This document shows positions 36,355-45,476 of a stretch of 64,000 nt of DNA, one piece after another (the stretch's first letter is position 1; each line of letters begins with the position of its first letter). Both the position numbers and the translations under genes were made by a program. The stretch is from assembly GCF_025028335.1 (NCBI RefSeq), contig NZ_JAFEUW010000001.1:1736001-1800000 (forward strand). The letters run 5' to 3'. This DNA is from Brachybacterium sillae. Its GTDB lineage: Bacteria > Actinomycetota > Actinomycetes > Actinomycetales > Dermabacteraceae. The notes below the pieces were generated by a model. That model was not told where the DNA came from. It saw nothing but the letters and a program-made list of their open reading frames with translations, and did no database searches.

Positions 36355-36638
36355 GGAGCGGGCGATGCGGTGCGGGCTCACCGGGCCACACCGCCCGGCC
36401 GATCCGCGGCGTGCGGCCGCTGTCACAGAACTCCAGGGTACCCCGGGGGCGGCGGGCGCGGGGGATGGCGGGGTGGAGTGTGGAGGGCAGGGCGCGGGAG
36501 GGCGCGGGCCCTGCACGGGGGTGGGGGACGCGGGCCCTTCGTGCCCGACCGTTCGCGTTTTGACGCGTTTGATTCCGCCAAGTGGAAGCAGGGACGGCAA
36601 AACGCGCACGGCACAGCGGGCGTCAGCGCCCCCGCCCC

Positions 36639-37877
36639 TCAGTGCTCCCCGGCGTCGGAGCGCATGGCGAAGGTGCCCTGGGCGCGGCGTCGTCCCTGCA
36701 CGGGCCGGCCGGGCAGCACGTCCGCGAGGAATCGGTACCGGTCGCGGGTATAGGCCGCGCGCAGGTCCCCGCCGTCCACGCGGCCGCTGATCGCGCGCCA
36801 CCAGTCGGAGATGTCGCCCCAGCCGGGCGCCGCCAGTGCACCGCCAAACTGCTGCACCGCGAGCCCCGCGCACAGGGAGGCGAATTTCAGCCGCTCCACC
36901 AGCGGCCACTGCGCCAGCGTGCCCATGACGATCGAGGCCGCGAACACGTCGCCGGCGCCGGTCGGGTCCAGGGCGGTCACCGGCACGGCGGGGCAGTAGG
37001 CCTCCTCCCCGGTGGAGGAGTCCACGGCATAGGCGCCCTCGGCACCGTCGGTCACCACCGCGAGCGGCACCCGCTCGGCGAGGGCCCGCACGGCCTGGTC
37101 GGGGGTGTCGGTGCGCGTGTACCGCACGGCCTCGAGGGCGTTGGGGGTGAACGCATGGCAGTGCACGAGCGGGGCGAGGTCGGCGGGGTCCCAGTGGCCG
37201 GTCTCGTCGTAGCCGATGTCGGCGAAGATCAGGGTGCCGCGGCGGGCGAGGTCGGCCCACCAGGTGGTCTCGCCGGCGAGGTCGACGATGGCGGTGCGCG
37301 CGGCGGGGGCGGTGCGCACCAGCTCGGTGAGGGATTCGGGAAGGTCATGGCCATGGGTCACCATGGCGCGGTCGTCCTGGGTGGCGACGGACACCGTGAT
37401 CGCGGAGTGGAAGTTGGTGAAACGGCGGGAGGCGCTGAGGTCGATGTGCTCGTCGTCGCGGAGCATCTGCCACATCCAGTCGCCGTAGGCGTCGTCGCCG
37501 AAGCCCGCGACCAGGCCGGTGCGCAGGCCCAGGCGTGCGGCGGCGGTGGCGAGATTGGCGATCCCGCCGGGGGAGGAGCCCATGCCGCGGCTCCATAGTT
37601 CCTCACCGGGCTGGGGGAGGTGGTCCATGCCGGTGAAGATGAGGTCGAAGAAGACGGTGCCGGACAGCAGCACGTCCAGCGGCGGGTCGTCGGGGGCGCG
37701 GGTGTCGGCCAGGGGGTCCCAGGTCTCGACGGGCGCGGGCGGGGCGACGGACGCGGGCGGGGCGACGGGCGCGGTGCGCGGGCTCGGGTCGATACCGCCG
37801 GGCGCGGGCGGGTGGACGGGGGTGGGCGTGCCACCCGCGGCGCCAGCCGGCGGGGTGTGCTCGGGGCTCGGGGTCAT
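36639..37877 (-). CDS. PfkB-family carbohydrate kinase (412 aa)
   Basis: ATP-dependent sugar or nucleoside kinase. The first ~65 residues are a Pro/Ala-rich tail; the domain starts at LDVLLSGTVFFDLIFTG. PGEELWSRGMGSSPGGIANLATAAARLG is the PfkB substrate-binding region, and ALDPTGAGDVFAASIVMG holds the anion hole and the catalytic base Asp310. GGGAGGA lies 5 bases before the ATG. It ends the operon binding protein - permease - permease - kinase, so it probably phosphorylates the imported sugar or its product; which sugar is unknown. Confidence 0.88.
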   Translation of the reverse strand: MTPSPEHTPPAGAAGGTPTPVHPPAPGGIDPSPRTAPVAPPASVAPPAPVETWDPLADTRAPDDPPLDVLLSGTVFFDLIFTGMDHLPQPGEELWSRGMGSSPGGIANLATAAARLGLRTGLVAGFGDDAYGDWMWQMLRDDEHIDLSASRRFTNFHSAITVSVATQDDRAMVTHGHDLPESLTELVRTAPAARTAIVDLAGETTWWADLARRGTLIFADIGYDETGHWDPADLAPLVHCHAFTPNALEAVRYTRTDTPDQAVRALAERVPLAVVTDGAEGAYAVDSSTGEEAYCPAVPVTALDPTGAGDVFAASIVMGTLAQWPLVERLKFASLCAGLAVQQFGGALAAPGWGDISDWWRAISGRVDGGDLRAAYTRDRYRFLADVLPGRPVQGRRRAQGTFAMRSDAGEH

Positions 37878-37912
37878 CGCGGTCCTCCCGGGGTCCGTGA
37901 CGGGGGTCGGGG

Positions 37913-38719
37913 TCAGTCCTTGATCGCGCCGTCCAGCATCCCGCGGATCACGTGCCGCTGCAGCACCAGGAACACCAGCAGCATCGGCAGCGCCACGATG
38001 ATCGCGCCGGCGGCCAGCAGCGCGTTCTCGGAGGTGTACTGGCCCTGGAAGTTCGCCAGGCCCAGCGGGGCGGTGCGCAGCTGTCCGGACGGCGCCATCA
38101 CCAGGGCGATCAGGAACTCGTTCCACGTCCACAGCAGCAGCAGGACCGCCAGGGTGATGATCGACGGCATCGCCGACGGCACCGCCACCCGGGCCAGGCC
38201 GCCGAGGGCCCCGGCGCCGTCGAGGGCCGCGGCCTCGAGCAGGCTCATCGGCATGGCGCGGAACTGGGCGCGCATCCAGAAGGTGCCGAAGGCGATCGAC
38301 TGGGCGATCTGCGGCAGGGCGATCGCCGCGTACGTGTCGGTGAGGCCGACGGTGCGCAGGTCGAAGAACAGCGGGATGACGATCGCCTCGGCGGGGATCA
38401 TCAGCCCCAGCAGGAACAGCGGGAACAGGATCCCGGCGCCGCGGAACCGCATGGTGCCGAAGGCGAACCCGGCCAGCACCGACGCCACCAGCGCCACACT
38501 GACCACGATCACCGCGACGACGGCGGAGTGCCAGAAGCTCTGACCGAAGCCACCGATACGCCAGGCCTCGAGGAAGTTCTCGGGGTGGAAGGCGCCGGTC
38601 TGGCCGACACGGGCCGACAGGGAGGTGACCAGGATGGTCAGCAGCGGCCCGGCCGCGAACAGGGCGAACAGGGCCAGCAGCACATAGTTCATGGTGCGCT
38701 CGGCGGCGGAGATCCTCAT
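37913..38719 (-). CDS. Sugar ABC transporter permease, MalG type (268 aa)
   Basis: Six-helix inner-membrane permease with EAA loop MSLLEAAALDGAGALGGLARVAVPSAMP and family C-terminus HVIRGMLDGAIKD. Very short N-terminal tail. It starts inside the last codons of the MalF-type gene (4-base overlap) and is followed by the kinase after 35 bases. No cognate ATPase is present, again suggesting a shared ATPase encoded elsewhere. Confidence 0.92.
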   Translation of the reverse strand: MRISAAERTMNYVLLALFALFAAGPLLTILVTSLSARVGQTGAFHPENFLEAWRIGGFGQSFWHSAVVAVIVVSVALVASVLAGFAFGTMRFRGAGILFPLFLLGLMIPAEAIVIPLFFDLRTVGLTDTYAAIALPQIAQSIAFGTFWMRAQFRAMPMSLLEAAALDGAGALGGLARVAVPSAMPSIITLAVLLLLWTWNEFLIALVMAPSGQLRTAPLGLANFQGQYTSENALLAAGAIIVALPMLLVFLVLQRHVIRGMLDGAIKD

Positions 38720-39816
38720 CGGGTCACCTCCTGCCCGGCAGCCGGCGCGGCCTGCCCGGCGGCCGGCACCGCCTGCCCCTGGGCCGGCGGGGCGGCGACA
38801 TCCCGGCGCGGGGTCGCTCGCGCCTCCGCGTCCGCTTCCTCCACCCGATCGCGTCCGCGGCGGTCCTCGCGGCTCTCACCGATGCGCAGCACGCCGAGGT
38901 TGATGGCGAACACGATCGCGGTGAGCACGATGGCGACGGCGCTGGCGGACCCGACGTCCTTGAGTTCGAAGGCTCGCCGGTACACCTCGTAGCTCGGCAC
39001 CACGGTGGCGGTGCCGGGGCCGCCGGAGGTCGTGAGGTACACCAGGTCGAAGGTCTTCAGCGCGGCGATGATCGTCAACACCAGGGCGGCCGCGATCTCC
39101 CCCCGCACCGCCGGGAGGGTGATCGCGAAGAACTCGCGCACCGGCCCGGCACCGTCCAGGCGGGCCGCCTCGTAGAGGTCGTCGGGGATGCGGCTCATGC
39201 CCGCCAGCAGCAGGAGCATCACCAGGCCCATCTCCAGCCAGGTGCCGATCAGGCCGACCGCGGGGAGGGCGCTGCCGGGTTCACCGAGCCAGCCGCGGGC
39301 CAGGGAGTCCAGGCCGACGGCCCCGAGCAGCTGGTTCAGCGGACCGTTCGGGGAGTAGATCTGCTTCCACGCCACCGCGATCACCACCAGGGCGATGACC
39401 TGTGGCAGGAAGATGATCGTGCGGAAGAACGCCATGCCGCGCACCTGCCCGCGGCGCAGGATCGCCGCGAGGATCAGGCCGATCACCAGCGGCAGCAGGG
39501 CATAGAAGATGATCAGCACCAGGGCGTGGCCGATGGCGGCGCGGAAGGTGTCGTCCCCGGCGAGGTCCACGTAGTTGTCGAGGCCGACGAAGGTCGCCGG
39601 GCCCAGGCCCGTCCAGTCGTACAGGGAGTATTGGACGGCCCGGGCCAGCGGGAACAGGGCGAAGCCGGCGTACAGCAGGAAGGCGGGCAGCAGCAACAGG
39701 TACGGCACCCACGGGGAGCGCACCAGGGCCGACGGGGCGGTGCGCCCCCGGCGCGGAGCGGCCGCACCGTCCCGGGACCCGCCGGCCACGGATCGCCTGC
39801 TGCTGGCGGACGTCAC
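38716..39816 (-). CDS. Sugar ABC transporter permease, MalF type (366 aa)
   Basis: Permease with WVPYLLLLPAFLLYAGFALFPL as first helix and EAA loop IPDDLYEAARLDGAGPVREFFAITLPA. The GTG start overlaps the binding-protein stop as GTGA. After the last helix there is an unusual hydrophilic extension of ~55 residues (ESREDRRGRDRVEEAD, then Pro/Ala/Gln-rich repeats of the type PAAGQAAPAAGQ). Such a tail is not needed for transport and may reflect slippage in a GC-rich repeat. Confidence 0.9.
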   Translation of the reverse strand: MTSASSRRSVAGGSRDGAAAPRRGRTAPSALVRSPWVPYLLLLPAFLLYAGFALFPLARAVQYSLYDWTGLGPATFVGLDNYVDLAGDDTFRAAIGHALVLIIFYALLPLVIGLILAAILRRGQVRGMAFFRTIIFLPQVIALVVIAVAWKQIYSPNGPLNQLLGAVGLDSLARGWLGEPGSALPAVGLIGTWLEMGLVMLLLLAGMSRIPDDLYEAARLDGAGPVREFFAITLPAVRGEIAAALVLTIIAALKTFDLVYLTTSGGPGTATVVPSYEVYRRAFELKDVGSASAVAIVLTAIVFAINLGVLRIGESREDRRGRDRVEEADAEARATPRRDVAAPPAQGQAVPAAGQAAPAAGQEVTR

Positions 39817-41177
39817 GAGGCGGCGCCCGTGAACTTGCCGTAGTCGTCCTGCAGCGCCTGGGCGGCCTCCTCCGCCGTCTTCTGCCCGCCGATCAGCTCC
39901 TGCAGGGTGTTGCCCGCGGTGTCGGAGAACGTCGGGGTGGCGTAGTCGAGGTACGGCAGCAGGGTGCCCTGCGTGGAGACCGCGTCGAAGGCCTCGTAGA
40001 TCTCCTTGTTGACCCCGGAGGCGGGGGCGAGCTTCGCGGTGTCGAGCACCGGCATGCCGCCCTTCTCGGCGATCAGCGCCATCGCCTCGGTGCTGGTGAT
40101 GTAGTCGAGGTACGCGGCTGCGGCCACCGGGTTCTTCGCCTTGGCGGGGATGGCGAACGGCACGCCGGTGCCGCCGGTGGTGGCGACGGTGCCGTCGGCA
40201 CCCTTCGGCGGGGCCATGAAGTGCAGGTCCTCGCCCATGGCCTTCTCCATGTCGGCGGCCAGCCAGGACCCGCCGATCAGCAGCACTCCGGTGCCCTTCG
40301 TGAACTCCGGCCAGGCGGCGTCGTAGGACAGACCGTTGGGGGAGGGACCCAGGTAGCCGTTCTTCGCCCAGTCGCCGAGGGTGGTCAGCGCCTGCACGTT
40401 CTGGTCGCTGGTCCAGTCGCCGCCCTCGTTGCCCATGCCGAGCGCCACGATCTGCTCCGACGGGACCACACTGGCCTGCAGCGGACCGAACACGTGCAGC
40501 GCCGGCCACTTCTCCTGGTTGCCCAGGACGATCGGCTGCTGGCCCTTGTCGGCGGCGGTCTTGAGGAGGGTCTGCAGCTCGTCCCAGCTCGTGGGGGCCG
40601 TCGCGCCGATCTCCTGCAGCTTCGTCGCGGAGTAGAAGATGCCGCAGATCTCACCGGTCTGTGGCAGGCCCCACAGCGAGCCCTCACCGAAGGTGGTGCC
40701 GTCGGTGGAGTAGCGGGCCTTGGAGAGCACGGAGTCGCTGAACCGCTCGGCCCAGCCGTAGGCGTCGGCGTACCCGGTGAGGTCGGTGAGCTGCCCGGCC
40801 TTGACGAACTCGCCCATGTCGGCGCGCGCGTTGTTGACCTGCAGGACATCCGGCACGTCGTTGCCGGACAGTGCCAGCGCGGTCTGCTTCTTCAGGTCGT
40901 CGAAGGACTGCGAGGTGCGCTTGACGGTGACGTTCGGGTACTTCTCCTGAAAGCCCTTGATGAGTTCGGTGATGGCGTCGTTCTGGGCGCCGCGGACCTC
41001 CTGGTCCCACACGGTGAGGGTGACGTCACCCAGGCCCGCGACGTCGGTGGAGATGTCCTCGGCCTTCGGGGCGGGGGCGGTGGCGGCGTCACCGGGGCCA
41101 CTTCCCGGGGCGCAGGCCGCCAGCAGGGCGAGCCCGCCGAGGGCGGCGGAGCCGGTGAGGATCGTGCGTCGCTGCAT
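39813..41177 (-). CDS. Sugar ABC transporter substrate-binding lipoprotein (454 aa)
   Basis: Family 1 extracellular binding protein. The signal MQRRTILTGSAALGGLALLAACAPG has lipobox LAAC with Cys22. The mature part shows LTVWDQEVRGAQNDAITELIKGFQ, PDVLQVNNARADMGEFVKAG and, in lobe two, GTGVLLIGGSWLAADMEKAMG. First gene of the importer/kinase operon. The 170 bases upstream, shared with the divergent YciI-like gene, must hold both promoters, but no clear operator is seen. Confidence 0.92.
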   Translation of the reverse strand: MQRRTILTGSAALGGLALLAACAPGSGPGDAATAPAPKAEDISTDVAGLGDVTLTVWDQEVRGAQNDAITELIKGFQEKYPNVTVKRTSQSFDDLKKQTALALSGNDVPDVLQVNNARADMGEFVKAGQLTDLTGYADAYGWAERFSDSVLSKARYSTDGTTFGEGSLWGLPQTGEICGIFYSATKLQEIGATAPTSWDELQTLLKTAADKGQQPIVLGNQEKWPALHVFGPLQASVVPSEQIVALGMGNEGGDWTSDQNVQALTTLGDWAKNGYLGPSPNGLSYDAAWPEFTKGTGVLLIGGSWLAADMEKAMGEDLHFMAPPKGADGTVATTGGTGVPFAIPAKAKNPVAAAAYLDYITSTEAMALIAEKGGMPVLDTAKLAPASGVNKEIYEAFDAVSTQGTLLPYLDYATPTFSDTAGNTLQELIGGQKTAEEAAQALQDDYGKFTGAAS

Positions 41178-41347
41178 CTATGCCTCCTGGGTCGACGGGC
41201 CGCGCAGGGTGCGGGCCGGGAGCGCCCGACCGGTCGCAGCGCGCCACGGCGCTGCAGGATCCGGCCGGTGCGGCGGATGGTGGGGTCAATCTTGCCACCG
41301 GGGGCCGACAGACGAGCCGACCGGGCGTCGTGCGGGACAATGCCGTC

Positions 41348-41626
41348 ATGGATCTTGTCGCTGTCCAGTACCTGTATGCCGATGCCGCCGACCGACTGGC
41401 CCAGCATCGCCCGGAGCATCGCGCGTTCCTCGGCGGCCTGCTGGAGCGCGGGGTGCTGGTCGCCTCCGGGCCGCTGGGGGATCCCGCCGGGGCGCTGATC
41501 CTGGTGCGGGCCGACGGGGCCGAGGAGGCGCTGCAGCTGCTGGACGACGACCCGTTCCGGCGCGAGGGGCTGATCGTCGAACGGACGGCGCGGCCCTGGA
41601 CGGTGGTGCTCGGATCGGTCGGCTGA
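41348..41626 (+). CDS. YciI-like protein (92 aa)
   Basis: Small ferredoxin-like-fold protein of the YciI/YCII family: VAVQYLYADAADRLAQHRPEHRAFLGGLLERG, then VASGPLGDPAGALILVRADGAEEALQLLDDDPF and GLIVERTARPW. The His and the following GP match the family core that forms the putative active pocket. The ATG has no Shine-Dalgarno; the gene is alone and divergent from the sugar operon. Biochemical role unknown. Confidence 0.82.
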   Translation: MDLVAVQYLYADAADRLAQHRPEHRAFLGGLLERGVLVASGPLGDPAGALILVRADGAEEALQLLDDDPFRREGLIVERTARPWTVVLGSVG

Positions 41627-41738
41627 CGGCGGACAGCGACACGCACCATCCGGTGCCGCGGCGGGAGTCGTGGCGGTATCAGTTGAGGCCGCGTGAGTTG
41701 TGGCGGCGTGAGTCGTTGCGGCGTGGGTTGTGGCTGCG

Positions 41739-42206
41739 TCAGTCGTGGGGGCGGGCGCGGTGCATGCCGGCAGCGCGGGCGTCGAGGTACGCGCCGGTGG
41801 TCGCGTGGCGCAGCACCTCCTCCCCGACGATCACCAGCGGCAGCGCGGAGCGGCCACCGTGCGCGGCGAGGAACTCGGCGGCCTCCGGATCCTGCAGCAC
41901 GTTCACCCAGGTCACGTCGGGGCGGTTCCCGCGCACGGCGGTCTGCAGGCGCGCACTGAAGGTGTCCCCGGGGGCCCACAGGATCACGGCGTGATCGTCG
42001 GCGACGCGGGGCAGTGCCTCCGCGAGCGGGGTGTGGGGGCCGCGGCGCAGCGGGGCGGTCCAGTACGCCAGGAGGAGCGCGAGCAACACCAGGCCGATGG
42101 CGGCGATCCGCTGACCGATCAGCCACAGCACGACGGCGACGGCGAGCCCACCCAGCAGCAGGAACAGTGGGCGGACCCAGGCGCTCGGGGGCACGGTCGG
42201 CGACAT
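41739..42206 (-). CDS. Membrane protein with glutaredoxin-like domain lacking the Cys motif (155 aa)
   Basis: Two N-terminal helices (LFLLLGGLAVAVVLWLIGQRI, AAIGLVLLALLLAYW) are followed by a soluble domain: HAVILWAPGDTFSARLQTAV, VTWVNVLQDPEAAEFL and LPLVIVGEEVLRHATTGAY. The order of elements (strand, turn, helix, WVNV-D-P-A-E, PLV-VG) is that of actinobacterial glutaredoxin-like proteins, but the position of the CPYC/CxxC motif reads APGDTF and there is no cysteine in the protein, so it cannot be a thiol oxidoreductase. Assignment to the fold is tentative. Confidence 0.6.
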   Translation of the reverse strand: MSPTVPPSAWVRPLFLLLGGLAVAVVLWLIGQRIAAIGLVLLALLLAYWTAPLRRGPHTPLAEALPRVADDHAVILWAPGDTFSARLQTAVRGNRPDVTWVNVLQDPEAAEFLAAHGGRSALPLVIVGEEVLRHATTGAYLDARAAGMHRARPHD

Positions 42207-42254
42207 CCTCCGAGCGTAGCGCGACGGCTCCGCGCGCCTCAGATCAGTCGCGCC

Positions 42255-43169
42255 TCAGATCAGGGCGGCGGTGACGGAGCGCTGGTCGGCCTCGGCGGCG
42301 AGAGCGTCGCGCAGGGCCGCGACGGCGGGGATCGACAGGGCACCGCGGCGGTTGACCAGCCCGATGGTGCGGTCGTGCAATCCGGGGAGGGCGCGGACCG
42401 TCACGTTCTCGGACGGGGAGGCCTCGAGGGCGATCTCCGGCAGCAGGGCGGCGCCACTTCCGTGTTCGACCAGCCGCTGCACCACGGTGGCGTCGTCGGT
42501 GGAGTGCTTGATCCGGGGAGTGAATCCTGCCGCCTGGGCGCTGCTGAGGAGGTTCGCGCGGCACCGTTCACAGCCCGCGACCCAGGACTCGTCGGCGAGG
42601 TCGGCGAGCGTCAGGTCGGGATCTTCGGCGCGGGGGTGGTCCAGTGGCAGCACGGCGAGCACCCGGTCTTCCGTCAGGGGTGTCCATTCGAGGGCGCCCT
42701 CGGCGTCCACGTCGGTGCCGGCGTAGCGGAACACGAGCGCGAGATCGAGCTCGTTGTCGAGCAGGGCGGGGATGACGTCCGGCGGTTCGAGTTCGTCGAA
42801 GGTCACCTCGACCTGCGGTGCGGTGCGGGCCATGCGGGCCAGTGCCGGCGGCAGCAGCACGGCAGCGGCCGACGGGAAGGTCGCGAACCGCACGCGGCCG
42901 CGGCGCAGTGCGGTGATGTCGGCGAGCTCCTCCTCGGCGGCGGCGAGCTGCGCGGCGATGGCCTCGGCGTGCTGGAAGAGGCGGGCACCGGCCTCGGTGG
43001 GCGTCACACCCGAGGAGCTGCGCAACAGCAGGGAGGTGCCGACCTCCTTCTCGAGCGCGGAGAGGTGCTGACTCACGGCGGGCTGCGTCCAGCCGAGTTC
43101 ACGGGCCCCAGCACCGATCGACCCGTTGCGTACCACCGTGCGGAAGATGAGCAGACGACGCGGATCCAT
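42255..43169 (-). CDS. LysR-family transcriptional regulator (304 aa)
   Basis: N-terminal winged helix-turn-helix LLIFRTVVRNGSIGAGARELGWTQPAVSQHLSALEKEVG (residues 6-45), linker helix to ~90, then a periplasmic-binding-like effector domain (RVRFATFPSAAAVLLPPALARM, DLALVFRYAG, GSGAALLPEIAL). The start was set at MDPRRLLIFR, the usual N-terminus of LysR proteins. No obvious target gene lies divergent now; the sequence beyond 43425 is an IS, so the original neighbour may have been displaced. Confidence 0.92.
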   Translation of the reverse strand: MDPRRLLIFRTVVRNGSIGAGARELGWTQPAVSQHLSALEKEVGTSLLLRSSSGVTPTEAGARLFQHAEAIAAQLAAAEEELADITALRRGRVRFATFPSAAAVLLPPALARMARTAPQVEVTFDELEPPDVIPALLDNELDLALVFRYAGTDVDAEGALEWTPLTEDRVLAVLPLDHPRAEDPDLTLADLADESWVAGCERCRANLLSSAQAAGFTPRIKHSTDDATVVQRLVEHGSGAALLPEIALEASPSENVTVRALPGLHDRTIGLVNRRGALSIPAVAALRDALAAEADQRSVTAALI

Positions 43170-43358
43170 GCGCCCATCGTAACGCGGTACAAAGTCCTGC
43201 TTATGCTGCTGTGCTCCCGTACCTGACGTGCCTCCAGCACCTGAGATGCATTGTCGCGACCCCCTCGGGGGATGCCCCCGCACTCACGAGCCGGCCAGCG
43301 CTCTCGCCGACACCGCCGCGTCCTGGGCGGCGTTCGGGTGGCCCTCCGCGAGACTCAG

Positions 43359-43381
43359 GAATGGCGGACAGCGGGTGTCCG
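43359..43381. repeat. Dispersed palindromic hairpin, copy 3
   Basis: GAATGGCGGACA-GCGGG-TGTCCG, with arms 43365-43370 and 43376-43381. It sits upstream of the LysR gene and 40-odd bases before the IS. The rest of the 43170-43481 gap shows only the IS left end. Confidence 0.7.
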
Positions 43382-43424
43382 GGATCGACCGAGGCGGCGT
43401 CGATGGTGTCGGTTGGCACCGGGT

Positions 43425-44641
43425 GTCGCGCGTCAGACTTAGTGGCAGGGCCGTTATGTAGGTCCTGAAGGAGAGTCAGACATGGGTAGACCACCCTCGA
43501 TTCCGGCGGAGAAGAAGACCCGGATAGTGCTGAGCGTGCTGGCCGGCGAGATGTCCATCGCCGAAGCGGCACGCAAGGAGAAAGTCAGTGAGCAGTCCAT
43601 CGGACGGTGGAAGGCCGAGTTCCTGGAAGCCGGCAAGACCGCCCTGGTGGCCGGCAGGTCCGGACCATCCTCCCGAGAGGAACAGCTGGAGGCCGAGGTC
43701 GCCGAGCTGACCCAGGCCTTGGGCGAGGCACACCTGGAGGCCAGGGTGTGGAAGAAGTCCTTGGAGGGTCGGCTGGGCCCTTCGAGGACCTCGAGGTGAT
43801 CCGCGTGGAAGCGGGCATGTCGACCGCGAGGTTCTGCCAGCTCTTCGACATGCCCGAGCGGACCTGGCGCCGCTGGCAGGCCAAGGCCCGCACCGGGACG
43901 GCGGTGAAGGGACCGTGGCCGCAACCGGCACGGCAGGCCGCCAGGGAACTGGTGGTCAAGCACGCGCTGGCCCATCCGGCGTGGGGGCATCGGAAGATCT
44001 GGGCGATGGTCCGCCACGACGGGCATGTGGTTTCCGAGGCCGTGCTGCGGATCCTGCGCGACGAGGGGCTGATTCTGCCCGCGCAGTACCAACGGGAGCG
44101 ACGGAAGCTGGCCGAGCGGCGCAAGGCCGCGTTCGCCACCGAGCCCTCAGGCCCGAACCAAGTCTGGCAGCTGGACTTCAGCGAGTTCGAGACCACCACC
44201 GGAGGGACCTGGCGGCTGGCCGGGTGCCGGGACTACTGGTCCAAGTACGAGTACCCCTTCCACGTTTCGCCCACCGGGTACCAGCACGACGCGATCGACG
44301 CGATCGAGTTGGCACTGGCCGACTACGAGGCCATGGTCGGTCACCCGCTGGTCGAGGCCTGCCCGGTCGATCCCGAGACCGGTGAGCTGTTGCCCGTGGT
44401 GACCATCGTGACGGACAACGGCGGGCCGTTCCGGTCCTTCCGCTTCGAGTCCTTCATCGCCGCCCACCCCGAGCTACACCACGTGCGCACCCGAGTGAAG
44501 ACCCCGGGGCAGAACGGGTCCCGTGAACGCGGCTTCGGGACGCTGAAGTACGAACGGCTCTACCTGGACGAGATCGACGACGCGATCGTGCTCGCCGAGC
44601 GGGCCGAGGACTACCGGATCGAGTACAACGAGCTCCGGCCC
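43425..44641 (+). mobile_element. IS3-like insertion sequence, 3' end lost
   Basis: Two-gene element. The left end is about 43425, at GTGTCGCGCGTCAGACTTAG, inferred from the sequence before orfA; no matching right end exists because the element is cut by another IS at 44642. Joining across that IS (using the 4-base duplication) does not give further transposase sequence, so the 3' end had probably been lost already. Confidence 0.65.
43482..43799 (+). CDS. IS transposase orfA, helix-turn-helix (105 aa)
   Basis: DNA-binding subunit: KKTRIVLSVLAGEMSIAEAARKEKVSEQSIGRWKAEFLEAG is a homeodomain-like HTH, followed by a short leucine-heptad helix (EEQLEAEVAELTQALGEAHLE). Shine-Dalgarno GAAGGAGA precedes the ATG. 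It overlaps orfB by GTGA. Confidence 0.85.
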   Translation: MGRPPSIPAEKKTRIVLSVLAGEMSIAEAARKEKVSEQSIGRWKAEFLEAGKTALVAGRSGPSSREEQLEAEVAELTQALGEAHLEARVWKKSLEGRLGPSRTSR

Positions 44642-44644
44642 TGA
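43796..44644 (+). pseudogene. IS transposase orfB (integrase core), C-terminally truncated
   Basis: RNase H-fold transposase with catalytic residues in VWQLDFSEFETT (Asp), VTIVTDNGGPFRS (Asp) and GQNGSRERGFGTLKYERLY (Glu). It ends YNELRP followed by a TGA that belongs to the inverted repeat of the next IS; homologues normally continue ~25-30 residues. All three acidic residues survive, but the element lacks its right end and cannot move by itself. Confidence 0.8.
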
Positions 44645-44654
44645 GCCGCCCCCT

Positions 44655-45476
44655 TCATTCGGTCCGGACGTTTTGTGAGTCGTCGGTTTCCATTTGATGG
44701 GTGCACTGCCGAGCGTACTCGGCTGGGGTTAGGTAGCCGAGCGAGGAGTGCCGGCGGCGGTGGTTGTACTCGTCCTTCCAGTCGCCGATGATGACCTGTG
44801 CGTGCAGCAGCGAGTAGAAGCTGTTGATGTTGAGGCACTCGTCGCGGATCCGGCTGTTGAACGACTCGACGTACCCGTTGCGCCACGGCGAGCCCGGAGG
44901 GATGTAGGACAGGCCGGTGCGGGTGCCAGCCCAGTCGGCCATCGCCTCGCTGATGAACTCCGGCCCGTTGTCCGACCTGAGCACCGCCGGGGCGCCCCGG
45001 GCGGCGACGAGGTCCTCGAGGTGGCCGGTGAGTCGCTCGGCGGTAATCGACCGCTCCACGAGGCCACCGATGCACTCCCGGGTGTGTTCGTCGACGATCG
45101 AGCAGATCTTGATCAATCGTCCGTGCTCGTCGGCGTCGAACTGGAAGTCCACCGCCCACACCACGTTCGGCGCGTCCGCCGTCGGCGCGTCGACGGTCGA
45201 GGACCCGACGCGCTTGCGTCGACGCCGCTGCGGGACCCGGAGCCCTTCGTCACGCCACAGGCGTTGGATCTTCTTGTGGTTCACCACCCACCCCTCGGCG
45301 CGGGCGTCGTGATACGCCCGCCGATACCCGTAGCGGGGATGGTCCTTCGCCCAGGCACGCAGCCACTCCCCGAGCGCCCGATCCGGGTCCGTGACCGTGT
45401 CGCCCTTGAGCGGTCGCCGGTACGCGCAGCGGCTCAGCCCGACCAGACGGCACGCCATCCGTTCGCTCACCCGCAC
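44655..45476 (-). CDS. IS3-family transposase orfB (273 aa from its first ATG; extends upstream by frameshift)
   Basis: Integrase-type catalytic subunit with HTH_21 region (HPRYGYRRAYHDARAEGWVVN) and DDE residues in NVVWAVDFQFDADEH, VLRSDNGPEFIS and RNGYVESFNSRIRDECLN. The frame is open upstream to about 45525 (continuing from orfA ...ELAEGNF into SPDRRRAAVDHLKR), so the active fusion OrfAB is expected from programmed frameshifting in the overlap. Confidence 0.9.
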   Translation of the reverse strand: MRVSERMACRLVGLSRCAYRRPLKGDTVTDPDRALGEWLRAWAKDHPRYGYRRAYHDARAEGWVVNHKKIQRLWRDEGLRVPQRRRRKRVGSSTVDAPTADAPNVVWAVDFQFDADEHGRLIKICSIVDEHTRECIGGLVERSITAERLTGHLEDLVAARGAPAVLRSDNGPEFISEAMADWAGTRTGLSYIPPGSPWRNGYVESFNSRIRDECLNINSFYSLLHAQVIIGDWKDEYNHRRRHSSLGYLTPAEYARQCTHQMETDDSQNVRTE

